From: JBQTGK01 sp052400665
GTDB lineage: Bacteria; Bacteroidota; Bacteroidia; Bacteroidales; Marinifilaceae
NCBI GenBank assembly: GCA_052400665.1
Contig: JBQTGK010000002.1
Direction: 5' to 3' (one strand)
Length of the DNA stretch: 64,000 nucleotides
A program made the position numbers and the translations under genes. Position 1 is the stretch's first letter, and each line of letters opens with the position of its first letter. A model generated the notes under the pieces. The model was not told the DNA's origin, did no database searches, and saw only the letters and a program-made list of their open reading frames with translations. Positions 18,988-28,690 of the stretch are shown piece after piece.

Positions 18988-20787
18988 ATGAAGAAAATAT
19001 TATTATATATCGTATTAACAACAAGCATGCTTATGCACTATTCGTGTAGCGATGACTTGTTAGACACCAAACCACTTGATAAGTTTACAAGTATAGATGT
19101 TTGGAATGATGTAAACCTTGCACAAGGGTTTATTTATACAACTTATGCTTCGGTTATTCCCGAATTATATGTCAATCCTGGAGACCCTCAAACTAGATTT
19201 GGTGGCGTTGGTAATGATGATTATACAGATAATGTCCTTACCCGTAGATCAATAAAAGTAGCTCGTGATTTAATCGATAAGTATTTCGATGCAGGTTGGG
19301 CAACTAATAATTCATATTATTGGTATAAAAAGGCTCCATCTGGAAATAAAAATCCAATAAAAAAGAATTCTTTCGAAGTAATTAGAGATTGTAATTTAAT
19401 TATTGAAGAGGTTACAAAATCAGAAGGAATAGCAGAGGTTGATAAGCCTGCTTTAATTGCACAGGGTAAAATGCTTCGTGCATTAATCTACTATACTAAA
19501 GCTCGTTTGTTTGGTAAATATGTGATTGTTGATAAGGTTTTAACTCAAGAAGATGAATTAAAATTAGCTCGTACTTCAACGATTAAGGAAACTTACGATT
19601 TTATTATCAAAGACCTTCAGGAAGCAGCAGTTGATTTGCCAGGTGAGGCAGGAACTGGACACCTAACAAAAGGAGCTGCTTATGCCATGTTGGCCGAAAT
19701 ATCTTTACATGGTGCTGCTTATATCGAAAGTGGTAAAGAAGATTATTACCAAATATCTAAGAAAGCAAGTGAAGATTTGTTTGCTTTAGGCTATAGTTTA
19801 GAAGATGATTATGAGTCCCTATTTAACGATTATGATACAGGTCTTAATTCTAATGAGATGATTTTAGGATTATACAAGCATGCTGATGCGACTTGGTATC
19901 AAATGACTTTAATGCAGGGAATTGTTCCAAATATGGAACCTGCAAAAACCACAGGAACTCCTGCGCTTAAAGAACCATTTTTAGGATGGACAGAAATTTG
20001 GCCTTCGTGTAGTTTAGTTGATGATTATTTGGTAGCTGATATTGATGGTGTCGCTAAAAAATGGAACGAGACTTCTTATTATCAGGATTTTGTGACCAAT
20101 GGAGGATATGTTTCACATGCCATTTATAATGAACATCGTGATGCTCGTTTTTTCGCATCTATTGTTCAAGATTCATCGCAGTTGTTCGCAAATACAGTAA
20201 CAACAAGAATTGGTGGAAACTTACATTATGCGGAAAGTACAAAAGGTACCAACCGAGCTACACCATCGGGTTACTATATGCGAAAAGGTATTTACGATGT
20301 AGATGATTTTAAAGCTATTGTCAACACAAATTATCATCAGAGTATTACTCGTTTAGGTAGAGCTTACTTGAATTATGCAGAAGTATTGTTACGATTAAAT
20401 AATACAGCTTTAGCAATTGAGTATATCAATAAAACCAGAACAACTCATGGAAAATTACCTGCTTTGGCAACTGGTTTAAGCTTAGATGAGGCTTGGAAGT
20501 ATTACAAAATTGAGCGTAGAGTTGAGTTGTTTTTCGAGAATGACAGATATTGGTCTCTATTGCGTTGGGGAAAAGAAGATGGTGGCGGAGTTATTTCAGA
20601 ATTGAATGATACCAAACACACTTTCTTTGAAATAGCTGCCGACGGTAAAAGTTTTGAAGTTAAAGATGTATTTTTAAGTGCAGCAAATCACGAGAAAAGA
20701 TTTTCTACAAAACGTTATCTGTTCCCTGTTCCTCAAAAGGAAAGAGACTTAAATGAATTATTAGATCAGAACCCTGGTTGGGAGTAA
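18988..20787 (+). CDS. SusD/RagB-like nutrient-binding lipoprotein
   Basis: 599 residues. Lipobox YSC gives a lipid-modified Cys20 followed by SDDLLDTKPLD, the standard SusD start. Helical TPR-like repeats and the C-terminal signature (RVELFFENDRYWSLLRWGK, then KRYLFPVPQKERDLN near the end) identify the family. It acts as the lid on the SusC-like transporter encoded immediately upstream. The 15-bp gap means the pair is co-transcribed. Confidence 0.96.
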   Translation: MKKILLYIVLTTSMLMHYSCSDDLLDTKPLDKFTSIDVWNDVNLAQGFIYTTYASVIPELYVNPGDPQTRFGGVGNDDYTDNVLTRRSIKVARDLIDKYFDAGWATNNSYYWYKKAPSGNKNPIKKNSFEVIRDCNLIIEEVTKSEGIAEVDKPALIAQGKMLRALIYYTKARLFGKYVIVDKVLTQEDELKLARTSTIKETYDFIIKDLQEAAVDLPGEAGTGHLTKGAAYAMLAEISLHGAAYIESGKEDYYQISKKASEDLFALGYSLEDDYESLFNDYDTGLNSNEMILGLYKHADATWYQMTLMQGIVPNMEPAKTTGTPALKEPFLGWTEIWPSCSLVDDYLVADIDGVAKKWNETSYYQDFVTNGGYVSHAIYNEHRDARFFASIVQDSSQLFANTVTTRIGGNLHYAESTKGTNRATPSGYYMRKGIYDVDDFKAIVNTNYHQSITRLGRAYLNYAEVLLRLNNTALAIEYINKTRTTHGKLPALATGLSLDEAWKYYKIERRVELFFENDRYWSLLRWGKEDGGGVISELNDTKHTFFEIAADGKSFEVKDVFLSAANHEKRFSTKRYLFPVPQKERDLNELLDQNPGWE

Positions 20788-20805
20788 TCAAAAAGATAGA
20801 ATACT

Positions 20806-21270
20806 ATGAAAAATTTAGTGAAATATACAATCATTTTATTCAGCATGATACTATTTACATCATGTCTGGAATCGGGATTAGACGATTTGCCAGCTTACGA
20901 AGAAGCGAATATTACAAATTTTAAATTTGAATATCGCTGGATGGGAAAAAATGGCGATAACGATCAACTTAATGTTTATCAGATGGAAGTAGCCAATACA
21001 ATTGATACAGTTGCTAATACAGTAGATTGTGTGATTACAGTTCCTGCTGTTTCAGATGATTTTCCTGCAGAACAGAGAGATTTGGTTGAGTTAACTAATC
21101 TTGTTGGCTATTGTAGCATCTCTAATGCAGCAACAATATCGCCTGTTGGAGATGCTCCCGTTCTTGGAGAAATTAAAGATTATAGTGGTTCAGATTTGAA
21201 ATATGAAGTGGTTGCAGCTAATGGAACTGCTAAAATATGGACTTTAACAATTTCTGAATTTATAAAATAG
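20806..21270 (+). CDS. Small PUL lipoprotein, DUF5018-like
   Basis: 154 residues. Lipobox FTSC gives lipid Cys20, followed by LESGLDDLPAYEEANIT. The rest is predicted beta-rich, consistent with small glycan-associated surface lipoproteins encoded after SusCD pairs; the DUF5018-related label is from memory of the LDDLPAYEEA start. It follows the SusD gene by 18 bp and precedes the terminator that ends the locus. The function may be surface glycan binding, by position only. Confidence 0.7.
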   Translation: MKNLVKYTIILFSMILFTSCLESGLDDLPAYEEANITNFKFEYRWMGKNGDNDQLNVYQMEVANTIDTVANTVDCVITVPAVSDDFPAEQRDLVELTNLVGYCSISNAATISPVGDAPVLGEIKDYSGSDLKYEVVAANGTAKIWTLTISEFIK

Positions 21271-21297
21271 TTTTGTAAAAATATGAATTATATTTTT

Positions 21298-21329
21298 GGG
21301 CCATCCATTTATGGATGGCCCTTTTTTTT
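21298..21329 (+). terminator. Rho-independent terminator ending the first PUL
   Basis: GGGCCATCCAT/ATGGATGGCCC form an 11-bp perfect stem with a 2-nt centre, followed by eight T. It separates the sulfatase locus from the ECF sigma locus. Confidence 0.9.
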
Positions 21330-21428
21330 GTGATAATATTGTTAGTTTTAAATGTTTTAGTATGATGCTTGATTGGGAATGGTTAAGTGTTATTAAATGT
21401 ATAAGATGTTGTGTAATTTTTTTTAAGT

Positions 21429-21458
21429 TTTGATTTTAGAACAAAACTTTTACATTTG
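21429..21458 (+). promoter_or_regulatory. Bacteroidota-type promoter for the sigma factor gene
   Basis: TTTG (21429-21432), 18 bp, then TACATTTG (21451-21458) match the -33 TTTG and -7 TAnnTTTG consensus of the primary sigma factor in this phylum. The -7 box ends 41 bp before the ATG at 21500. Confidence 0.65.
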
Positions 21459-21499
21459 TTTTTATAACCACGATATCCAGACTAACCAAAATTCCTCTA

Positions 21500-22057
21500 A
21501 TGAGAATTGATTCTAAAATCAAATTACGCGAAATAGACTTTAAGAAACTTTTTGATTCTTATTTTCCATCATTGTGCATATTTGCTCATAAATTTGTTAA
21601 AGATGAAGATTCTGCAAAAGATATTGTACAAGAAGTATTTGTACGAATTTGGAAGTCTGTAGAGACATTTGAATCTGAAAAATCGATGAGAGTGTATTTT
21701 TATATGGCAACAAAAAATGCTTGTTTCGATTATTTAAAAAAAGAACAAAGAAGAAGAATAGATGGTGATATCAACGAAGAAATTTATATTTACGATAACA
21801 CTGTAGAGAATGAGATTGTGAGAGAAGAAGTTTATTATCAATTAGAGACTGCCATAAATTTATTGCCACAAAAAGCCCAGAGAGTAATCCGTTTAAATTT
21901 AAATGGTCTTTCCAATAAAGAAATTGCTGAGGAACTCGATGTATCGGTAAATACTGTAAAAACTCACAAAATGCTTGCTTTTAAAAAAATAAGAGAGCTG
22001 TATGGAAATGAATATGCCATTCTACTATTAATTGAATTTTATCAATTTTTGAATTAA
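21500..22057 (+). CDS. ECF RNA polymerase sigma factor (FecI-like)
   Basis: 185 residues. Region 2 spans about 10-85 (FDSYFPSLCIFAHKFVKDEDSAKDIVQEVFVRIWK, with YFYMATKNACFDYLKK for -10 recognition) and region 4 about 115-175 (LPQKAQRVIRLNLNGLSNKEIAEELDVSVNTVKTHKMLAFKKIRE). It is followed by a FecR-type anti-sigma gene and an STN-bearing SusC, the standard trans-envelope cascade in which substrate at the receptor releases the sigma factor. It is in a unit of its own: 236 bp separate it from fecR, with a probable sigma-dependent promoter between. Confidence 0.95.
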   Translation: MRIDSKIKLREIDFKKLFDSYFPSLCIFAHKFVKDEDSAKDIVQEVFVRIWKSVETFESEKSMRVYFYMATKNACFDYLKKEQRRRIDGDINEEIYIYDNTVENEIVREEVYYQLETAINLLPQKAQRVIRLNLNGLSNKEIAEELDVSVNTVKTHKMLAFKKIRELYGNEYAILLLIEFYQFLN

Positions 22058-22220
22058 GTTTTTGCTATAAGCTGATTTTAAATTCAATAAGATTTCTTAA
22101 GCTAATAGATATCAATATTCTAAAGATATTTATCGCGTAAAACCAACTACAATTAAAGAAATATTTTCTCAGGAATTTTTAACCTCAAATAAGATTTGTT
22201 AAAAAAATATAATTTTTTTT

Positions 22221-22260
22221 CACCCCTATTTCAAAAACTGTCGTCTGTTGAATAAAAGGG
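22221..22260 (+). promoter_or_regulatory. Candidate ECF-sigma-dependent promoter upstream of fecR-like gene
   Basis: CACCCC (22221-22226) is followed by ACTGTCGTCTG (22237-22247), a CGTC-type -10 core as in many ECF promoters, in the gap between the sigma and anti-sigma genes, about 45 bp before the ATG. The flanks CACCCCTATT and AATAAAAGGGGGT can also pair. Assignment to this sigma factor is inference. Confidence 0.4.
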
Positions 22261-22293
22261 GGTAGGTAGAGATACCGTAAATAAAACTAATTA

Positions 22294-23490
22294 ATGAATA
22301 ATCAAATAAACAAAGCACTGGATATTAGTAAGATTCTTTCTTTACATGTAAGTGGAGAAGACTTGGGTATGGAAGAAAGAAAACAACTTGATGAATGGTT
22401 AGCTTATTCTGAATCAAACAAAATTTTATTGAGTGAACTGCAGAATAAAGAACTGGCAAAGAGCAGGAGGGAAGTACTTTCTCGTATTGATATGGATAAG
22501 GAGTGGGCAACATTTCAACAATCTATTAAGAAAGAGAAAAAACTTGTTAAGCTAAATTGGATAAACCTGCTAAAATATGCAGCCGTAATTGCTTTGCCAA
22601 TATTACTTGCTACTTATTTGTTTTTAGAAGTGGATACTCAACAAAATTATGTGTCTGATATTCCTGTAGAAATTGAGCCTGGTGTTAAAAGAGCTCAATT
22701 GATATTAAGTAATGGAGAAAAAATTGAATTAGATGAAAATAAAAAAGATTTAACCAATGGGGAGCTTAATGTTAAGATTGAGAATAAAAATCAATCATTA
22801 AATTATACCAGTCTGAATAGTGAAGCAAAAGAGCTTCGCTTCAATCATTTGTTAATTGGAAGAGGAGAGGAGTATCAATTGATCTTATCAGATGGAACCA
22901 AAGTTTGGTTGAATTCTGAATCGAAATTGAGTTACCCTACTCGATTTGCATCTAATATTAGAGTGGTTGAGCTGGAAGGAGAAGCTTATTTTGAAGTAAC
23001 AAAAAACAAAAAAGCTCCGTTTATTGTAAAAACAAAACAGATGGATGTGGAAGTTTTGGGAACGTCTTTTAATGTTTCGGCTTATCAGGACGAAGATAAA
23101 ATGAAAACTACTTTGGTTGAGGGAAGCGTAAAGGTTGTTACAAATTATGGAATTACAGAAGCTAAAATTATAAAACCAGATGAACAAGCCATATTCGATG
23201 TGAACTCTAATAAAATGACTATTGGAGCAGTAGATGCAAAAATGTATGGGCGTTGGAGAGAAGGGGTTTTTGCTTTCGAGGAAGATAATTTGGACGAAAT
23301 TATGCGAAAATTAGCTCGTTGGTATAAGGTGAGAGTATTCTTTCAGGATGATGAAGCAAGACATTATCAATTTTCTGGAAAGCTGCCACGATTCGAGTCT
23401 TGTAATGAATTGTTAGATATGATTGAGAAGACAACTAATGTGACATTTGAGGTTAAAAACAATGAAAATATTATTGTAAGAACAAAATGA
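22294..23490 (+). CDS. FecR-type anti-sigma factor
   Basis: 398 residues. A cytoplasmic N-terminal part of about 85 residues (which would bind the sigma factor) precedes one membrane helix (about 88-110, LLKYAAVIALPILLATYLFL). The periplasmic FecR domain (about 130-310) has the typical RGEEYQLILSDGTKVWLNSESKLSYPTRF and VELEGEAYFEV, followed by a C-terminal DUF4974-type domain (about 325-398) that contacts the receptor's STN domain. It is read with the downstream SusC gene, with a hairpin in the 106-bp gap. Confidence 0.95.
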   Translation: MNNQINKALDISKILSLHVSGEDLGMEERKQLDEWLAYSESNKILLSELQNKELAKSRREVLSRIDMDKEWATFQQSIKKEKKLVKLNWINLLKYAAVIALPILLATYLFLEVDTQQNYVSDIPVEIEPGVKRAQLILSNGEKIELDENKKDLTNGELNVKIENKNQSLNYTSLNSEAKELRFNHLLIGRGEEYQLILSDGTKVWLNSESKLSYPTRFASNIRVVELEGEAYFEVTKNKKAPFIVKTKQMDVEVLGTSFNVSAYQDEDKMKTTLVEGSVKVVTNYGITEAKIIKPDEQAIFDVNSNKMTIGAVDAKMYGRWREGVFAFEEDNLDEIMRKLARWYKVRVFFQDDEARHYQFSGKLPRFESCNELLDMIEKTTNVTFEVKNNENIIVRTK

Positions 23491-23512
23491 TAAAACCATT
23501 ATAAATAAAATA

Positions 23513-23539
23513 CCGGAACATAGTACCAGTATGTTCCGG
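23513..23539 (+). terminator. Intercistronic hairpin between fecR-like and susC-like genes
   Basis: CCGGAACATA/TATGTTCCGG form a perfect 10-bp stem with a 7-nt loop. No strong T run follows (CTATTTAG), so it is more likely an RNA-stabilising or partly attenuating stem than a full terminator. Confidence 0.5.
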
Positions 23540-23596
23540 CTATTTAGAATTAAACATCCATAAGGATGATTGTCGAACCCTAAACATTACAAATTT

Positions 23597-26500
23597 ATGG
23601 AAAAATTTGAATTGTTTCGAATATCTAAGCTTTTTGGTATTCGGACGAAATGGCTAATTGCTATGAAAACATTTGTATTATTATTTTTTGTATTTAGTAT
23701 TCAATTGAATGCTAGTGTTCTATCTCAGCAAAAGGTGAGTTTGAACATGAGTAATGTAAGTGCAAAAGATTTGATTAAAGAAATCGAGGCGCAAACTAAC
23801 CTTGGCTTTATTTACAATTTAAGTGAAATTGAAAAACTAGATGGAATTTCAATAGAAGCAGAAGAACAGACAGTAAAAGATGTGTTGGATGAAGTTTTGG
23901 AAGGTACTGATTTAACTTATGAATTAGATAAGTCGGTAATCATTATTATGCCTAAGCCAGCTGAACCCGTAAAAAAAGAGCAACAAGAAGTAAAAATACT
24001 TAAGGGGAAGATAACAGATGCAGAAGGAGTTGCTTTGCCTGGTGTTTCTGTTGTTGTTAAAGGTACAAGTACAGGTGTTGCTACTAATATTGATGGAGAA
24101 TACAGTATTGAATTAGATAGTGATAAAGCTGTTTTAATTTTCTCTTTTGTAGGTATGTTACCACAAGAAATTAACTATACAGGGCAAGTTATACAGAATG
24201 TTACTTTAAAAGCCGATACAGAACAAATGGCCGAAGTTGTAGTAACTGGTTACCAAACAATTTCTAAAGAACGAGCAACTGGTGCGTTTGAGAAGGTCTC
24301 TGCTAAAGCTTTGGAAGAAAGATCAACTTTAAATATTATAGATAAACTGGAAGGGCAAACTTCGGGTGTTTTATTCGAGAATGGAGCCATTACTATTCGT
24401 GGAGCTTCCTCTATGAATGCAAGTACTACTCCATTAATCGTTGTGGATGGATTTCCAATCGAAGGTGATTTAGAAAGTTTAAATCCTAATGACATTGAAA
24501 GTATGACCATTTTGAAAGATGCTGCAGCAGCCTCAATATGGGGAGCCCGTGCTTCTAATGGTGTTATTGTAATTGTTTCTAAAAAGGGAAATGATAAAGG
24601 ACATACTAAAGTAGAGTTTTCTTCTACTCTTTCGATTACTCCCGAACCAGATCTATACAGTCTGAAAAGAGCGTCTACGGAATCATTTTTAGAGTTAGAA
24701 AAGCACTTTGCTGATAATGGATGGAAAGAACTTGCATCTCCATGGGCTTTGAGTCAACCAGCTTATAACGAAGGATTGGATACCTATTTGAGATATAATG
24801 ATGGTCAGATGACAGAAGCAGATAAGGATGCTATCATCAACCGTTTAAAAGGCATCGATGTTCGTGATGAGTATGCTGATTTATTTTTAAGAAAAGCGGT
24901 TCGTCAACAATATCATTTGTCTGTGAGTGGTGCTACAGAAAAATCTAATTATTATGCCTCATTAAGTTATGATGATAATAATGCATGGATGAAAGGAAGT
25001 GATAACGATCGTATTGTTTCTAATTTAAGAATACAAACAAAGATATCCGACCGAATTAGTTTTAATGCAGGTATCTCCGCTACAATAAGAAATGCTGAAA
25101 ATAATGGTGCAGGTGGCTTAAGCTCACTAGCTCAATATCAGCAAATTTTGGATGAAAATGGTGATTATATTCCTCAGCCTTGGACCTATTCTCAGGCGGG
25201 AAAGGAAACTCATGCAGCAGCCAATAATTCTCCTTACGATTGGACTTATAATGCATATCAAGAGTTCGAAAATAAAGATAATTCTGTAAAGAATGTTGAT
25301 TTAAGAATGCAGGCTGGTTTAAATATCAAATTGATTAAAGGTCTTGCTTTTGAAGGTCGTTACCAATATGAGTGGGGTAATTCAAAAAGTCAAAACTTGT
25401 ATAATGAGGACACATATTATGTGCGTAATCAAGTAAATACTCGAGCTCATATAGGAAGTGATGGTGAAATGGTATATCCAATTCCAATGGGAGACGCACG
25501 AGCAGATGCAAATATATATACCAAATCTTTTACAAGCAGAGCGCAATTAAATTTCAATAGATCTTTCAATGATGGCAAACATCAGGTATATGCAATAGCA
25601 GGTACAGAGCTTCGCCAGACAGAGTCTGAAAGTTCTAATATGACAAAGTTTGGCTACGATCCTGTTAGCTTGCAATTTAAGCGAATGAATTACGACACCG
25701 ATTACCCAAGAGCTTTTTCTTATTGGCCTTCTAAAATTAATGATAACACTTCATTTTCGTATTTGAAGAATAGATATGCTTCTTATTATGGTAATGCCGG
25801 ATATACTTTTGATGAAAAATATACGGTAACCGGTAGTGTACGTTTAGATGATTCTAATTTATTTGGAGCTAGTAAGGAGTATCGTAATGTTCCATTATGG
25901 TCTGTGGGTACAAATTGGCAAATGCACAAAGAGGATTTTATAAATCTTGATTTTGTTAATCGCTTAACACTGCGCATGACTTATGGTACAGGTGGTAATA
26001 TTGATAAATCAACCAGCCCATACTTAACTGCTTCAATTGGTCAAGATTATCAAACACAATATAACTTTGCTTATATCAACAATCCAAAAAATCCTAATTT
26101 GAGATGGGAAAAAACTTCTACAGCTAACTTTGGTCTTGATTACGCACTTTGGAACAATAGGGTTTCTGGATCTATTGAGTACTATAATAAGCAAAGTGTT
26201 GATTTGTTAGGAAACGTATCCTTAAATGCAATTTACGGTTTTGATTCTGCATTAATGAATTTTGCTGAAATGTCTAATAAGGGGATTGATTTTTCTGTAA
26301 ATGTTGGAATTCTTAATAAAGATCTAAAATGGAATGTAATCACGAACTTTTCTTACAACAAAAATAGAGTTGAGAAAGTGGAGTTGTCAGATGAGTCGGT
26401 TAGTGGAGCTATCAGTAGCTATTCAGGAGCAGCATCTGCTAGAGTTGGTAAGCCATTGAATCACCTTTACTCTTACAGATGGGCAGGACTTTCTTCGGAA

Positions 26501-27103
26501 GGAATGCCTCAGGTTTATAATGAAAAAGGAGAAATTATAGATCATAACACTGAAATTGAAGATGTTGAAGGTTTAAAATATGAAGGAACCACAACTCCGA
26601 AGTATTATGGTAGTTTTAGAAATGTGTTAAGTTATAAAGGACTACGATTAAGTATGTTGTTTACTTATAAGTTGGGATATAAATTTAGAACACCAACTAT
26701 TAATTACAGCGCGTTGAAAAGTAATTTTACTTTAAACGAAGTTCATGAAGATTTTGATAATAGATGGAGAAGTGCAGGTGACGAAAATACAACCGACATT
26801 CCTGTTTTACCTAATGATGATACCGTTATTGGAGGGTATTGGGGTACTTATACGCTATATGGAAGTCATAATGTAAAAAGTGCATCACATATCAGATTTA
26901 ATGATGTAGTTCTTTCTTACGATTTACCTAAATCTTGGTTTAAATCTATTGGACTTAATGCTCTAAATATAGGTGCTCAGGTTAGAAATTTAGGGGTGAT
27001 AACTTTTAATGATTCTGATATTGACCCAGAATATATTGTAGGAGTTAATGGTTTTGGAGAAAGAAAACCAGAATATACATTTAGTTTGAAAGCTAGATTT
27101 TAA
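23597..27103 (+). CDS. SusC-like TonB-dependent receptor with STN signalling domain
   Basis: The frame is open from TTG 23570, but ATG 23597 is the plausible start; 1168 residues. Two possible hydrophobic starts exist; the cleaved signal probably lies near MKTFVLLFFVFSIQLNASVLS. Next come an STN secretin/TonB N-terminal domain (about 45-110, KDLIKEIEAQTNLGFIYN), a carboxypeptidase-like domain (about 130-215), the plug (about 220-330, ITIRGASSMNASTTPLIVVDGF-type motif and MTILKDAAAASIWGARASNG) and the barrel ending in FSLKARF. The STN domain should pass the substrate signal to the FecR-type protein encoded upstream. Substrate unknown; loci of this layout often serve peptides, glycoproteins or small glycans. 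Confidence 0.96.
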   Translation: MEKFELFRISKLFGIRTKWLIAMKTFVLLFFVFSIQLNASVLSQQKVSLNMSNVSAKDLIKEIEAQTNLGFIYNLSEIEKLDGISIEAEEQTVKDVLDEVLEGTDLTYELDKSVIIIMPKPAEPVKKEQQEVKILKGKITDAEGVALPGVSVVVKGTSTGVATNIDGEYSIELDSDKAVLIFSFVGMLPQEINYTGQVIQNVTLKADTEQMAEVVVTGYQTISKERATGAFEKVSAKALEERSTLNIIDKLEGQTSGVLFENGAITIRGASSMNASTTPLIVVDGFPIEGDLESLNPNDIESMTILKDAAAASIWGARASNGVIVIVSKKGNDKGHTKVEFSSTLSITPEPDLYSLKRASTESFLELEKHFADNGWKELASPWALSQPAYNEGLDTYLRYNDGQMTEADKDAIINRLKGIDVRDEYADLFLRKAVRQQYHLSVSGATEKSNYYASLSYDDNNAWMKGSDNDRIVSNLRIQTKISDRISFNAGISATIRNAENNGAGGLSSLAQYQQILDENGDYIPQPWTYSQAGKETHAAANNSPYDWTYNAYQEFENKDNSVKNVDLRMQAGLNIKLIKGLAFEGRYQYEWGNSKSQNLYNEDTYYVRNQVNTRAHIGSDGEMVYPIPMGDARADANIYTKSFTSRAQLNFNRSFNDGKHQVYAIAGTELRQTESESSNMTKFGYDPVSLQFKRMNYDTDYPRAFSYWPSKINDNTSFSYLKNRYASYYGNAGYTFDEKYTVTGSVRLDDSNLFGASKEYRNVPLWSVGTNWQMHKEDFINLDFVNRLTLRMTYGTGGNIDKSTSPYLTASIGQDYQTQYNFAYINNPKNPNLRWEKTSTANFGLDYALWNNRVSGSIEYYNKQSVDLLGNVSLNAIYGFDSALMNFAEMSNKGIDFSVNVGILNKDLKWNVITNFSYNKNRVEKVELSDESVSGAISSYSGAASARVGKPLNHLYSYRWAGLSSEGMPQVYNEKGEIIDHNTEIEDVEGLKYEGTTTPKYYGSFRNVLSYKGLRLSMLFTYKLGYKFRTPTINYSALKSNFTLNEVHEDFDNRWRSAGDENTTDIPVLPNDDTVIGGYWGTYTLYGSHNVKSASHIRFNDVVLSYDLPKSWFKSIGLNALNIGAQVRNLGVITFNDSDIDPEYIVGVNGFGERKPEYTFSLKARF

Positions 27104-27115
27104 TTGATAGTAATC

Positions 27116-27139
27116 TGGAAGTTGTGGCTTCACAACTTC
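27116..27139 (+). terminator. Intercistronic hairpin between susC-like and susD-like genes
   Basis: GGAAGTTGTG/CACAACTTCC form a perfect 10-bp stem with a GCTT loop, 12 bp after the SusC stop and 18 bp before the SusD ATG. The following sequence GATAAAAAAT has no T run, so read-through is expected. It may protect the upstream mRNA and set the ratio of the two proteins. Confidence 0.5.
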
Positions 27140-27157
27140 CGATAAAAAATATTACAA

Positions 27158-28534
27158 ATGAAAAATATTATATATTTATTGATTCTAGTCGTTTTTGCCA
27201 CTTCGTGTGATGACTGGATGGATATTGAGCCGAAGGGAAAAGTTATTCCGTCAAAAGTAGATGATTATAGACTTTTATTAGATGATACGCAAGGCTGGGG
27301 AGGTACAGCTGTTACGGATGCTCCCGACATTGACCTATGGTTATCGGATGATATTGATTTAAGAGATGATTTAATTGGCTCTTATTATTCTGAATATCAA
27401 CCAAGAGCATATCGATTTGAGGATCATATCTATTTGCAATCAGAAGAAGATGGAAGCATGAATAATGCTTATGCAGGAATTTATCTTTTCAATACAGTTA
27501 TAGATGAAGTACTGGGAACAACTGGAAATGAAGAGGAAAAAAAGAAGTTATATGCTGAGGCAAAGGTTCATAGAGCTTTTGCATATTTAAAATTGGTAAA
27601 TATCTATGCAAAACAATACGATCCTACTAGTGCGGCTACGGATTTAGGTTTGCCTATGCAATTAAAACCAGTGTTAGAGGGTAGTTTAACAAGAGGAAAT
27701 GTACAGGAGGTATATGATTTAATTCTTGCCGATTTAAATGAGGTGTATGAGTATTTACCTGACACTCAAATTGAATTGTGGAGACCCTCTAAAGCTTCTG
27801 CTAGTGCATTATTAGCTAGAACTTATTTAATAATGGGAGATTTTACAAATGCTCTTAAGTATGCTGATATTTCTTTGGGTTTATATACTTATTTGACAAA
27901 TTATAATGATTTACCTGCCCATAATTGGTATCCTGATTTGCTTGATTTTGGACAAAGATACCTGAATAAAGAGCAGTTATTATTGAAGAATCCATTGTCA
28001 GATTATTATATGATGTATCCAAGTCAAGAGTTTATGGACTTATTTGATCAGGATAATGATTTACGTTACACAGGTAGGATAACGAATGAATGGGCATCTC
28101 CGGGTACTAGTCTGTATTATTACTATTATGGTAACACAGGAAGTTCGTATGGATTAACAGTTCCAGAAATGTTGCTAATTAGAGCAGAGTGCAATGCAAG
28201 AAGAGGTTCTGCTGGTATTAGTGCTGCTATGGATGATATCAATTTGATTCGTCAAAATAGAATAGCAACGGCAGCCTATGCTCCGCTAACTGCTACTGAT
28301 GCTACAGAAGCATTAGCTTTGGTTAAAGAGGAAAGAAGAAGGGAATTAGCATTTATGGGACATCGTTATACTGATATTCGTCGTTACAATGTATACGATA
28401 ACGCAAATATCTCTATTGTTCATTCCGTAAATGGTGAAAACTTTACTTTAGCTCCAGGCGATAACAAATGGGCTTTACCTTTTGCAAGAAAGTACATAAA
28501 TAAAAATCCAGAAATCGAACAAAATCCTCGTTAG
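27158..28534 (+). CDS. SusD/RagB-like lipoprotein
   Basis: 458 residues, short for the family but complete. Lipobox ATSC gives lipid Cys17, followed by DDWMDIEPKGKVIPS. The C-terminal family signature is present (LVKEERRRELAFMGHRYTDIRRYN and, at the end, WALPFARKYINKNPEIEQNPR in two parts). It pairs with the STN-type SusC encoded upstream. Confidence 0.95.
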   Translation: MKNIIYLLILVVFATSCDDWMDIEPKGKVIPSKVDDYRLLLDDTQGWGGTAVTDAPDIDLWLSDDIDLRDDLIGSYYSEYQPRAYRFEDHIYLQSEEDGSMNNAYAGIYLFNTVIDEVLGTTGNEEEKKKLYAEAKVHRAFAYLKLVNIYAKQYDPTSAATDLGLPMQLKPVLEGSLTRGNVQEVYDLILADLNEVYEYLPDTQIELWRPSKASASALLARTYLIMGDFTNALKYADISLGLYTYLTNYNDLPAHNWYPDLLDFGQRYLNKEQLLLKNPLSDYYMMYPSQEFMDLFDQDNDLRYTGRITNEWASPGTSLYYYYYGNTGSSYGLTVPEMLLIRAECNARRGSAGISAAMDDINLIRQNRIATAAYAPLTATDATEALALVKEERRRELAFMGHRYTDIRRYNVYDNANISIVHSVNGENFTLAPGDNKWALPFARKYINKNPEIEQNPR

Positions 28535-28559
28535 TAATAGCGAGTAATTGAATATTATT

Positions 28560-28583
28560 AGTCCCGGAATTATTTCCGGGGCT
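28560..28583 (+). terminator. Hairpin after susD-like gene
   Basis: AGTCCCGGAA/TTCCGGGGCT pair over 10 bp (one G-T) with a 4-nt loop. No T run follows directly. It is the third 10-bp stem at a gene boundary in this operon. Confidence 0.5.
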
Positions 28584-28690
28584 ATACATCTATGTCCATC
28601 TATTGGAAACTTCGGTTTTATTTTATCAGTCCAAAAAGGAGCTAACCACTTTACTGAGATTTTTTAGTATTAATATTAATTTATTTTATC

